From Phreatobacter sp. (GTDB taxonomy: Bacteria; Pseudomonadota; Alphaproteobacteria; Rhizobiales; Phreatobacteraceae), in assembly GCF_030691135.1 (NCBI RefSeq), contig NZ_JAUYFA010000004.1:1-49307 (forward strand): DNA of 49,307 nucleotides, written 5' to 3'. The notes beneath the pieces were generated by a model. That model worked only from the letters and a program-made list of their open reading frames with translations. It did not search any database and had not been told where the DNA came from. This document shows positions 1 to 7,611 of the stretch, piece after piece (within the stretch, counting starts at the first letter, position 1; each line of letters opens with the position of its first letter). A program made the position numbers and the translations under genes.

Positions 1-141
1 CCCTCGCTGCGCGAGGAGAGGGGGACTTCTGCGTCCCCGCTTTCCCGGACAGGGTCGAGCCTGGCGCTGCCCTCGGCCGGACGAGGTGGAACGTCAAAGC
101 CCCCCTCTCCTCGCGCAGCGAGGGGAGGGTGCGGGTGGGGC
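1..141. repeat. Palindromic intergenic repeat, copy A (left end cut by window edge)
   Basis: Bases 1-24 and 101-124 are a perfect 24-bp inverted repeat (pyrimidine-rich arm reading CCCTCGCTGCGCGAGGAGAG on its first 20 bases), separated by about 76 bp. Past the right arm the sequence continues as a G-rich tail (GGGAGGGTGCGGGTGGGG) to 141. The same right arm and tail occur in copy B at 39975-40016, and both copies carry a GTCGAGCC core in the middle. The left tail should lie just outside the window. It sits directly downstream of the ndvA stop. This resembles REP/RIME-type dispersed palindromes of rhizobial genomes; membership of a named family was not tested. Confidence 0.75.
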
Positions 142-152
142 CTTCAGACTTC

Positions 153-1943
153 TCACACCGCGACGACCGGCTTTGTCGCCGGGGCGTCCTCGGCGCCCGA
201 CATGAACTGCGCCTTGGCGAGGGCGGCGAAGATGCCGCCCTGGGCCACCAGTTCCTCGAAGGAGCCGCTCTCGACGACCCGGCCCTGGTCAAAGACGAGG
301 ATGCGCGAGGCGTGCCGGATGGTGGCGAGGCGGTGGGCGATGACGAAGGTGGTGCGCCCCTTCATCACCTCCTCCAGCGCCAGTTGCAGCTTCTGCTCGG
401 TGGTGGCGTCCAGGGCGGAGGTCGCCTCGTCGAGGATGAGGACGGGCGGGTCCTTCAGCAGGGCCCGCGCTATCGACAGGCGCTGCCTTTCACCACCGGA
501 GAGCGAACGGCCGCGCTCGGCCACCTCGGTGTCGAGGCCATCCGGCTGGCGCTTGAGGAAGTCCGTCGCCTGGGCCCTCTCGCAGGCCTGCCAGATTTCC
601 TCGTCGGTCGCCTCGGGACGCCCGACCTGCAGGTTCTCCTTGATAGTGCGGGCGAACAGCATCGGCTCCTGGAAGACGACGCCGATGTTTCGGCGCAGCG
701 ACACCAGGGCTATGTCGCGGATGTCGTGGCCGTCGATGAGGACGCGGCCCGATTGCGGGTCGAAGACCCGATGCAGCAGCGACAGCGTCGTCGACTTGCC
801 CGAGCCGGTCGAGCCGACCAGGGCGATCGTGTCGCCGGGATTGGCGACGAAGGACAGATCGGCCACCGCCGCGCGCTTGCCGTCATAGGAGAAGGAGACG
901 TTCTCGAAGGCGACGGTGCCCTTGACCTGGCCGATGTCGATGGAATTCGGCCGATCGTGCACCTGCGGCAAGGTATCGACGACGTTGAAGAAGTCCTTGA
1001 TCTTCGGACCTTCGAGGAAAACCGAGTTGATGAAGCCGACGAGCGCCTCGAGGCGGCCGATCAGCATGGTGGCGAAGCCCATGAAGGTGACGATCTCGCC
1101 GATGGAGGCAAGGCCGTTGATATGCAGCCAGGTGCCGACGAGGAAGATCGAGAGGACCGTCAGCGTCGCCGAGGCACGGGATGCGACCGCCGCGATGGCC
1201 CACCAGGACAGGACGGGGATCTGGGCGGCGAGCAGCGCATCGATCGTCGAGCGCATGGCGCGGACCTCGGCCTCGATGCGGGTGAAGGACTGGATCACCG
1301 GCACGTTGCCGAGGGCGTCGGTGGCCCGTTCGGCCAGTGCGTTGTGATATTCCTGAACCTTGCCCTGCAACGTCTCCGTCTTGCGCAGCACCCAGCTCGT
1401 CAGGATGAAGAAGAAGAAGACCATCACGACGAGCAGGCTGCCGAGCCGCCAGTTCACCCAGAGCGATACCGGCACCAGGATCACCAGAGCGATCAGCGAG
1501 GCGCAGTGCTCACGCAGGAAGGAGAGCAGCAGCCAGGCCATGGCGTTGGAGCCTTCCAGCATCTGCTTGAGCAGGCGGCCGGAATGGGCTCCCGAATGGT
1601 AGCTGAGCGGCAGGTTCAGCACGTGCTCGAAGAAGTGCTGCATGAAGGCCAGGCGCCTGCGGTGCGACATGCGGTCGGCGTGCAGCGCGACGAGGACGCC
1701 GGCGGCGATGGTGAAGAGGCCGAAGACGACCCAGGCGATCACCAGCGGCAGGATCTCCGCCCAGGTCACCGTGCGGCCGCGAGCCTGTGCCGCCGACAGG
1801 GTGTCGATGATGCGACCGAACAGGATGGGCTCGGCGAACATGATGCAGGCGAGCACGACGTTGCACGCGAGCAGAGTCAGTCCGAGCCGGGTTTCGGGGC
1901 CGAGCTGCCTGAGGACGCGCCAATAGACATGGAGGAGCGACAT
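153..1943 (-). CDS. ndvA: NdvA/ChvA-type cyclic beta-1,2-glucan exporter, ABC transmembrane-ATPase fusion
   Basis: A 596-residue ABC exporter half-transporter, expected to work as an inner-membrane homodimer that moves cyclic beta-1,2-glucan to the periplasm. The N-terminal half (about 20-310) has six hydrophobic segments of the type-1 exporter fold. The ATPase half shows Walker [10 protein letters not shown] at 377-385, the signature LSGGE at 481-485, Walker B VLILDE at 501-506, and an H-loop in IAHRL. The order and wording of the membrane part (for example [11 protein letters not shown] near 38-47) match NdvA/ChvA. An open frame extends 25 codons further upstream, but I chose the ATG at 1943 because the family begins at this [16 protein letters not shown] segment. 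It lies 96 bp behind deoB on the same strand, with a hairpin between, so it may be partly co-transcribed. No glucan synthase (ndvB/chvB) is visible. A related lipid A exporter is a less likely identity. Confidence 0.85.
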   Translation of the reverse strand: MSLLHVYWRVLRQLGPETRLGLTLLACNVVLACIMFAEPILFGRIIDTLSAAQARGRTVTWAEILPLVIAWVVFGLFTIAAGVLVALHADRMSHRRRLAFMQHFFEHVLNLPLSYHSGAHSGRLLKQMLEGSNAMAWLLLSFLREHCASLIALVILVPVSLWVNWRLGSLLVVMVFFFFILTSWVLRKTETLQGKVQEYHNALAERATDALGNVPVIQSFTRIEAEVRAMRSTIDALLAAQIPVLSWWAIAAVASRASATLTVLSIFLVGTWLHINGLASIGEIVTFMGFATMLIGRLEALVGFINSVFLEGPKIKDFFNVVDTLPQVHDRPNSIDIGQVKGTVAFENVSFSYDGKRAAVADLSFVANPGDTIALVGSTGSGKSTTLSLLHRVFDPQSGRVLIDGHDIRDIALVSLRRNIGVVFQEPMLFARTIKENLQVGRPEATDEEIWQACERAQATDFLKRQPDGLDTEVAERGRSLSGGERQRLSIARALLKDPPVLILDEATSALDATTEQKLQLALEEVMKGRTTFVIAHRLATIRHASRILVFDQGRVVESGSFEELVAQGGIFAALAKAQFMSGAEDAPATKPVVAV

Positions 1944-2010
1944 ACGACGGCCTTTGCGGGGAGGCGGAATGCCCCGGAGAGTCGGGTGCTGTGATACACG
2001 GCCCTCAACG

Positions 2011-2032
2011 CGCGACAAGAGGGCTTGTTGCG
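2011..2032 (-). terminator. Hairpin between deoB and ndvA
   Basis: CGCGACAAG (2011-2019) and CTTGTTGCG (2024-2032) form a 9-bp stem with one mismatch and an AGGG loop. It lies just after the deoB stop. There is no T-run on the minus-strand side, so it may be a weak terminator or an mRNA-processing hairpin rather than a strong intrinsic terminator. Confidence 0.4.
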
Positions 2033-2039
2033 TAGGACC

Positions 2040-3233
2040 TCACACGGGCCGGCCGGCGCCCGTCCAGATGAGGGCGAGATGGGCGGCCGCCGTCGCCGCG
2101 ATGTCGGCGAAGCTCTCGCGCCTGCCGATCGGGCCTGCGGGCAGATCTGGGCCGAAGGCGAGGACGGGCACGTGCTCGCGGGTGTGGTCAGTGCCGGGAT
2201 AAGTCGGGTCGCAGCCGTGATCGGCGGTGAGGATGCAGATGTCGCCGGGCCGCAACGCAGCGGTCAGCGCGGGCAGCCAGGCGTCGAAGGCCATCAGCGC
2301 GCCGCCGTAGCCCTCCGGGTCGCGGCGGTGGCCATAGAGCGAGTCGAAGTCGATGAAATTGGCCATGAGCAGGCCGCCGTCGGCCAGCCGCGCCAGGCCT
2401 TCGAGGGTGCGCTCCCCCAGGGCCGCATTGCCGGTGGCCTTCAAGACCTCGCCGGTGCCGACATGGGCGAAGATGTCGCCGATCTTGCCGACCGTGATCA
2501 CCTGCCGCCCGGCCTCCGAGGCGACCTGGAGCAGGGTGGGTGCGGGTGGGGACACCGCATAGTCGCGGCGGTTGCCGGTGCGCACGAAGCTTGACGGGTC
2601 TGTGCCGGTGAAGGGCCGGGCGATGACGCGGCCGATGCCGAGCGGGTCGCAGAGCCGGCGGGCGATGACGCAGAGCGCATGGAGCCGGTCGAGCCCGAAG
2701 GCCTCCTCGTGGGCGGCGATCTGCAGGACCGAGTCGGCCGAGGTGTAGAGGATCGGCTTGCCGCTGGCCATGTGTTCGGTGCCGAGCCGGGCGATGATCT
2801 CGGTGCCCGAGGCGTGGCAGTCGCCGAGAATGCCGGGAAGGCCTCCCTCGCGGATCAGTGCGTCCGTCAGGCCGGTGGGAAAACAGGGAACGGTCTCGGG
2901 GAAATAGCCCCAGTCGAAGGTCACCGGCAGGCCGGCGATCTCCCAATGGCCCGAAGGCGTGTCCTTGCCCTTCGATGTCTCGACGGCGAAGCCCCAGCGC
3001 CCGGCGATGGGTTCGTCGGCGCTTGATCCCGGTGGCAGGCGGCCGGTCGAGGCGCGCAAAGCCGCACCGAGGCCGCGCCGGTCGAGGTTCGGCAGCGCGA
3101 AGGGCAGGTCCCTTTCCGCGAACCACTCCGCCACATGCCCCAGCGTATCGGCACCCGCATCGCCGTAACGGGCGGCGTCCATGCTGGCACCGATGCCAAC
3201 GGAATCGAGGACGATGATCAGGGCGCGGGCCAT
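2040..3233 (-). CDS. deoB: Phosphopentomutase DeoB
   Basis: Interconverts (deoxy)ribose 1-phosphate and 5-phosphate in the cytosol, linking nucleoside phosphorolysis to central metabolism. The 397-residue length is normal for the family. The alkaline-phosphatase-fold metal ligands are visible: Asp10 in LDSVGIG, the [14 protein letters not shown] block (292-305), Asp338-His339 in TADHG, and His350 in TDHTREHVP. The phosphorylated threonine of the family is most likely Thr92 in [11 protein letters not shown]. The ATG at 3233 starts 3 bp after the deoA stop, so translation is probably coupled. It is the last gene of the salvage operon. Confidence 0.96.
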   Translation of the reverse strand: MARALIIVLDSVGIGASMDAARYGDAGADTLGHVAEWFAERDLPFALPNLDRRGLGAALRASTGRLPPGSSADEPIAGRWGFAVETSKGKDTPSGHWEIAGLPVTFDWGYFPETVPCFPTGLTDALIREGGLPGILGDCHASGTEIIARLGTEHMASGKPILYTSADSVLQIAAHEEAFGLDRLHALCVIARRLCDPLGIGRVIARPFTGTDPSSFVRTGNRRDYAVSPPAPTLLQVASEAGRQVITVGKIGDIFAHVGTGEVLKATGNAALGERTLEGLARLADGGLLMANFIDFDSLYGHRRDPEGYGGALMAFDAWLPALTAALRPGDICILTADHGCDPTYPGTDHTREHVPVLAFGPDLPAGPIGRRESFADIAATAAAHLALIWTGAGRPV

Positions 3234-3236
3234 GGT

Positions 3237-4577
3237 TCAGCCCGTGATCCGCGCCTGGACGAGGGCGCCAATGGCGGCGCCCCCTTCGCCGAGGGTGAAG
3301 GCACCGGTGATCATCGCGGCAGCGGCCGCCATGGTGGCCTCGTCGCGGCCATGGGTCAGCGCCAGCGGCTGGCCGGCCTCGAGGCTGTCGCCGAGGGCGA
3401 CGAGGCCAGTCAGGCCGACCGCATGGTCGACCGGGTCGGAGGAGCGGGTCCGGCCACCGCCGAGGGCGACGACGGCCATGCCAATCCGGCGGGTATCGAT
3501 CGACAGGACGGTGCCGGCGTGGAGGGTGGCGACCGGGCGAACCAGGGGGGCGCGGGGAAGGTGCTTGTCCGGATGCTCCATCAGGTCATGGGGGCCGCCG
3601 AGGGCCGCCACCATGCGCTGGAAGATCTCGGCGGCGCGGCCGTTGGCGAGGACGCGTTCGAGCTTGCCCAGGGCGGTGTCGAGATCGGGCGCGAGCTTGC
3701 CGAGGACCAGGAGTTCGGCGCCGAGCGCCAGGGTGACGCCGTGCAGGCGCGAGACGCGGTGGCCGCCGGCGAGATGTTCGATGGCGATCCTGACCTCCAG
3801 CGCATTGCCGGCGGCGGGTCCCAGCGGCTGGTCCATCGGCGTGACCAGGGCGACCGTCGGCAGGCCGGCGCCACCCGCCACGGCGGCGATGGATTCGGCG
3901 AGGTCGCGGGAGCCGGCGAAATCCGGCATGAAGGCGCCCGATCCCGTCTTCACGTCCATGACGAGGCCGTCGAGGCCGGCGGCGAGCTTCTTCGACAGGA
4001 TGGAGGCGGTGATGAGCGGCACAGACTCCACCGTCGCGGTGACGTCGCGCACGCCGTAGATGACCTTGTCGGCGGGTGCAAGATCGGCGGTCTGGCCGAT
4101 GATGGCGCAGCCGACCTCCCGCACCGTGCGGCGGAAGAGATCGTGCGCCGGCGTCGCGTCATAGCCGGGGATGGATTCGAGCTTGTCCAGCGTGCCGCCG
4201 GTATGGCCGAGGCCGCGGCCGGAGATCATCGGCACGAAGCCGCCGGCCGCCGCCACCATCGGGGCGAGCATGAGCGAGACCGTATCGCCGACTCCGCCGG
4301 TGGAGTGCTTGTCGAGGACCGGGCCAGGGAGGTCGAGGTCGCGCCACGACAGGGTGCGTCCGGAGGCGGTCATCGCCCGCGTCAGCGCCACGCGCTCGTC
4401 CATGGTCATGCCGCGGAAGAAGACGGCCATGCAGAAGGCCGCCACCTGCGCCTCCGTCACCGTCCCCGCGCCGATGCCGCCGACGAAGGTGGCGATGTCG
4501 CCGTCGCCGAGCGTCGCGCCGTCGCGCTTGGCACGAATGATTTCCTGCGGGATGAAGGCGGAGCGTCGGTCGCTCAT
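3237..4577 (-). CDS. deoA: Thymidine phosphorylase DeoA
   Basis: Cleaves thymidine or deoxyuridine with phosphate to the free base and 2-deoxyribose 1-phosphate. The 446-residue protein carries the phosphate-binding KHSTGGVGD (90-98) and the thymidine/pyrimidine-nucleoside phosphorylase signature SGRGLGHTGGTLDKLE (119-134). Length and motif order fit DeoA dimers of other proteobacteria. Its start overlaps the deoC stop in an ATGA arrangement at 4574-4577. Together with the following deoB it converts thymidine to deoxyribose 5-phosphate. Confidence 0.96.
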   Translation of the reverse strand: MSDRRSAFIPQEIIRAKRDGATLGDGDIATFVGGIGAGTVTEAQVAAFCMAVFFRGMTMDERVALTRAMTASGRTLSWRDLDLPGPVLDKHSTGGVGDTVSLMLAPMVAAAGGFVPMISGRGLGHTGGTLDKLESIPGYDATPAHDLFRRTVREVGCAIIGQTADLAPADKVIYGVRDVTATVESVPLITASILSKKLAAGLDGLVMDVKTGSGAFMPDFAGSRDLAESIAAVAGGAGLPTVALVTPMDQPLGPAAGNALEVRIAIEHLAGGHRVSRLHGVTLALGAELLVLGKLAPDLDTALGKLERVLANGRAAEIFQRMVAALGGPHDLMEHPDKHLPRAPLVRPVATLHAGTVLSIDTRRIGMAVVALGGGRTRSSDPVDHAVGLTGLVALGDSLEAGQPLALTHGRDEATMAAAAAMITGAFTLGEGGAAIGALVQARITG

Positions 4578-5311
4578 GGGGCGGCCTTTCCTGCGGCAAG
4601 GAGCTGGTCGAGCAGGCCGGAGGCCCCGAAGCGGAAGGTCGCCGGACTCGCCCAGCCAATCCCCATGACCGCGTCGGCGAGGTCGAGATAGGTCCTGGCG
4701 TCGTCGAGGGTTCGGATGCCGCCCGAGGGCTTGATGCCGACCGTGCGGCCGGAGGCGCGGATTTCCTCGAGCATCAGGCGTACCGCCTCCGGCGTCGCGG
4801 AGATGGCGGTCTTGCCGGTGGAGGTCTTGATGAAATCGGCGCCGGTGCCGATGGCGATGCGCGCGGCGGCGCGGATGAGCTCCGGTGTCTGCAACTCGCC
4901 TGTCTCCAGGATGGTCTTGAGGGTGCGGCCCTGGGGCACCACCGCCCGGACGGCGCCGAGCAGGGCGCCCACCACCTCGTGGCGGCCAGCCATCAGCGCC
5001 CGCCAGGGCAGGACGACGTCGATCTCGTCGGCGCCGTCGAGCAGGGCCCAGCGCGCCTCGTCGGCGACGCGCATCACGTCATCCTCGCCGGCCGGAAAGT
5101 TGACCACCGTGGCGATACGGACCGGCGTGCCCTGCAGGAGGCGGCGCGCCTGCGGCACGAAGCCGGCCCAGAGGCAGACGGCCGCGACCGGTCCGAGCGG
5201 CGTCACGGCGCGGGCGCAGAGCCGCTCGACGCCGGCCTCGTCGAGGCCGTTGGAAAGGTCGGTGAGGTCGAGAAGCGCCGCGGCGCGGCGGGCAAGGGTC
5301 GCATCAGTCAT
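4574..5311 (-). CDS. deoC: Deoxyribose-phosphate aldolase DeoC
   Basis: Splits 2-deoxyribose 5-phosphate into acetaldehyde and glyceraldehyde 3-phosphate, the final step of deoxynucleoside breakdown. A 245-residue class I aldolase with Schiff-base Lys162 in FIKTSTGK, the assisting Lys194 in GIKPSGG, and Asp97 in EIDVV. The open frame runs another 72 codons upstream, but that part is proline/arginine-rich shadow of punA. The ATG at 5311 gives a normal family start and overlaps the punA stop by 8 bp. Confidence 0.94.
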   Translation of the reverse strand: MTDATLARRAAALLDLTDLSNGLDEAGVERLCARAVTPLGPVAAVCLWAGFVPQARRLLQGTPVRIATVVNFPAGEDDVMRVADEARWALLDGADEIDVVLPWRALMAGRHEVVGALLGAVRAVVPQGRTLKTILETGELQTPELIRAAARIAIGTGADFIKTSTGKTAISATPEAVRLMLEEIRASGRTVGIKPSGGIRTLDDARTYLDLADAVMGIGWASPATFRFGASGLLDQLLAAGKAAP

Positions 5312-6119
5312 GGCCGGCCTCGGCCTGGTTGATTTCCGCGAGGAAGCCGCGGATGACGGCCTCCATGGCGTCAGCCCCGGCCGCCGCGACGGCCTTGGTC
5401 TCGGCATGGGACGGGGCATCCGGCGCCAGGCCGGCGGCGAGGTTGGTGATGAGCGAGAGGCCGGCGACGGCCAGGCCGGCATGGCGGGCGAGGATGACCT
5501 CGGGCACGGTCGACATGCCCACCGCATCGGCGCCGAGCGTGCGCAGGGCGCGGATTTCGGCCGGCGTCTCGAAGCTCGGGCCGGTCACCCAGGCATAGAC
5601 GCCTTCGAAGAGCGCGACGCGCCGGCGCGCGGCGCCGCCGGCGATGGCCCGGCGCAGGGCGGGGTCATAGGCCCCGTTCATCGGCACGAAGCGGTCGTCG
5701 CCGGTCAGGCCGATGAGCGGATTGGGCCCGAACAGGGCGATATGGTCCTCTATCGCCATGATCGAGCCGGGCGCCATGTCGGCCTTCAGGGAGCCGGCGG
5801 CATTGGTGAGGAGCAGACGGGGAACGCCGAGGGCGGCGAGCGCATCGATCACCGGCTTCATGACGCGGGGGTTGCCGCTCTCGTAGGTGTGGGCACGGCC
5901 CTGGAGCACCGCGACACGGCAGCCCTCCAGCGTCCCGACGACGAGCCTGCCGGCATGGCCAGAGACGCCGACATGGGGGAACCCCGGCAACTCGCCATAG
6001 GGGAGGACGAGGGCATCCTCGACCGCATCGGCCAGCGGGCCGAGGCCGGTGCCGAGCACGATGGCGCAGGCGATGGGGGCCTCGCCCGCCGCTGCGCGGA
6101 TGATGCGGGCGGCGGTCAT
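5304..6119 (-). CDS. punA: Purine nucleoside phosphorylase, trimeric PNP family
   Basis: Phosphorolyses inosine and guanosine (and deoxy forms) to base plus (deoxy)ribose 1-phosphate. The 271-residue protein is of the mammalian-like trimeric class, not the hexameric DeoD class. It shows VLGTGLG (21-27), the HVGVSGHAGRLVVG block (49-62), GPSFETPAE with the base-contacting glutamate at 184, and SLITN with the purine-contacting Asn226, equivalent to human Asn243. That Asn favours 6-oxopurines. The start overlaps the cdd stop (ATGA, 6116-6119). Some databases would label it deoD or xapA. Confidence 0.93.
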   Translation of the reverse strand: MTAARIIRAAAGEAPIACAIVLGTGLGPLADAVEDALVLPYGELPGFPHVGVSGHAGRLVVGTLEGCRVAVLQGRAHTYESGNPRVMKPVIDALAALGVPRLLLTNAAGSLKADMAPGSIMAIEDHIALFGPNPLIGLTGDDRFVPMNGAYDPALRRAIAGGAARRRVALFEGVYAWVTGPSFETPAEIRALRTLGADAVGMSTVPEVILARHAGLAVAGLSLITNLAAGLAPDAPSHAETKAVAAAGADAMEAVIRGFLAEINQAEAGHD

Positions 6120-6517
6120 GACAGGTTGTCCGGGCCGAAGGCATGGGGGAGCAGTTCGGCGAGGGTGAAACGGGCCCGCGGACCCTTCGGCCCGGCGACG
6201 TGGACCGTGAGGGTGCCAGCGCCGAATTCACGCAGCCGCTGACGGCAGGCACCGCAGGGTGTGCAGAGTTCCGGTTCGTCACCGAAGACGAGGATCTCGG
6301 CGATGGTGCGGTCGCCGGCCAGAAGCATGGCGGCGATGGCCCCCGCCTCGGCGCAGGTGCCGACGGGATAGGCGGCGTTCTCGACGTTGCAGCCGGCATG
6401 GATGCGGCCCGAACCGGCGCGGATCGCCGCACCGACGCGGAAGCGCGAATAGGGCGCATAGGCGGAAGCCTGCGCCTTTCGCGCCGCGTCGAACAAGTCG
6501 TCCAGTGCCTGTGTCAT
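6116..6517 (-). CDS. cdd: Cytidine deaminase
   Basis: Deaminates cytidine and deoxycytidine to uridine and deoxyuridine, feeding the downstream phosphorylases. The 133-residue length fits the small homotetrameric class with one zinc per subunit. Zinc ligands are Cys55 in TCAE and Cys88/Cys91 in PCGAC, and Glu57 is the proton shuttle. A GGGAG ribosome-binding site precedes the ATG at 6517. It is the first gene of the overlapping salvage block. The 87-bp gap upstream could hold the operon promoter. Confidence 0.96.
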   Translation of the reverse strand: MTQALDDLFDAARKAQASAYAPYSRFRVGAAIRAGSGRIHAGCNVENAAYPVGTCAEAGAIAAMLLAGDRTIAEILVFGDEPELCTPCGACRQRLREFGAGTLTVHVAGPKGPRARFTLAELLPHAFGPDNLS

Positions 6518-6554
6518 GGTGGCTCCCTCACGCCGCGACCCTCCCCCATGGCGG

Positions 6555-6583
6555 GATATAGGGCAAGGCGGGCGGCGCCTGAA
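6555..6583 (-). promoter_or_regulatory. Possible promoter of the nucleoside-salvage operon
   Basis: On the minus strand a TATATC (-10-like, 6555-6560) lies 17 bp behind a TTCAGG (weak -35-like, 6578-6583), about 40 bp before the cdd start. The -35 match is poor, so transcription could also come from the hydrolase gene upstream. No clear operator was seen. Confidence 0.25.
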
Positions 6584-6604
6584 CCGAAAAGGGCCAGCCG
6601 GCGC

Positions 6605-7345
6605 TCAGGGATCGATGACCAGCCCGTCCTCGGCACAAGCGACGGGAACCTTGTCGCGGTTGGCCAGCATCTGTGGCCCCATATGGGTCAGGACGATGCG
6701 CTTCGCCTTGAGGTCGGGCAGCCGGCCCGACAGCGTCATCCAGTCGAGGTGGTTCTTCAGGGGGATGTCGTAGGTGTAGCACTCGACGAGAAGCACATCG
6801 GCGCCATCGGCGAGGGGCAAGAGGTCCTCGGTCCAGGTGGTGTCGCCGGAATAGGCGAAGATCTTGCCGTCGCGGGCGATGCGATAGCCCTGGCACGGTC
6901 CGGCCCGCTGGTCGTGCACCATCGGAAAGGCCGTCACGGCATTGCCGGCGATCGTGCCCGGCTGTTCCGGCGTGATCTCGACATAGGTGATCTCGAAGGA
7001 ATAGGCGTTGCTCGACGATCCCGGAAAGGCCGCCTCCATCACCGCCTTCACCCAGTCCTGCACCCGCTTCGGGCCGGCGATGGTCAGCGGCGCGGTGCGA
7101 CGCGTGTTGAACAGCGCATCGAGCATGAAGAAGGGCAGGCCGCCGATATGGTCGGCGTGGAAATGCGTGAGCAGGATGGCCGAAATGCTGTTGCGGTCGA
7201 TCCCGGCGCGCTGCAAGGCGAGCAGCGACGTGGCGCCGCAATCGACCAGCATCACCGTGCCGTCGGCACCGGCGAGGTGCAGGCAGGTAGAAAAGCGTCC
7301 GCCCGAGCCGAAAGCATCGCCGGAGCCGAGAACGGTAATCTTCAT
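6605..7345 (-). CDS. Metallo-beta-lactamase-fold hydrolase (RNase Z-like subfamily)
   Basis: A 246-residue cytosolic metal hydrolase. The metal-binding HxHxDH motif THFHADH is at 60-66, followed by a conserved His in MVHDQR, the bridging Asp in YSGDT, and a final His in LTHMG, so the two-metal site looks complete. The short form without long insertions resembles RNase Z/arylsulfatase-like or phosphodiesterase-like members. The substrate cannot be read from sequence. The frame is open 92 codons upstream, but the ATG at 7345 gives the typical MKITVLGSG start. It is 87 bp upstream of cdd on the same strand and may be co-transcribed with nucleoside salvage, though that is inference. It is divergent from the acylase at 7612. 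Confidence 0.8.
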   Translation of the reverse strand: MKITVLGSGDAFGSGGRFSTCLHLAGADGTVMLVDCGATSLLALQRAGIDRNSISAILLTHFHADHIGGLPFFMLDALFNTRRTAPLTIAGPKRVQDWVKAVMEAAFPGSSSNAYSFEITYVEITPEQPGTIAGNAVTAFPMVHDQRAGPCQGYRIARDGKIFAYSGDTTWTEDLLPLADGADVLLVECYTYDIPLKNHLDWMTLSGRLPDLKAKRIVLTHMGPQMLANRDKVPVACAEDGLVIDP

Positions 7346-7611
7346 GGGCCATCCATGGTTGAGGTCGAGGCGTCCGGTGTGTGAGCCGCAGTCTGGCGCC
7401 GGCGCCCAGTCACCGGGATCATATGAGCATGCGGGACGGGGTCTTTGAAGCGCCGTGCCGCGGGCTACTCCGCAGCATCCTTTCCAAAAATTTTTCCCGT
7501 TCCGCTCTGCGATAGACCCGCATCGTTGCAGGCCTCGTTCTCGTCCGCAAAGGATGACACCGGCCCACCTGGCGTGCACAGTCCCGCTCCCTCGCAGCGA
7601 CATGTCTGGCC

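Noticed and set aside
129..1994. A 621-codon open frame on the plus strand across ndvA
   Set aside because: It is the antisense shadow of ndvA; in GC-rich DNA the opposite strand is often free of stops. The translation is low-complexity (Asp, Gly, Arg) without a domain. Similar long shadows over deoA, acylase, putA, uvrC and ggt were left out for the same reason.
2538..2554. A GGGTGCGGGTGGGG string inside deoB identical to part of the repeat tail
   Set aside because: It encodes the conserved PPAPT segment of DeoB, and none of the repeat arms are present, so the likeness is chance.
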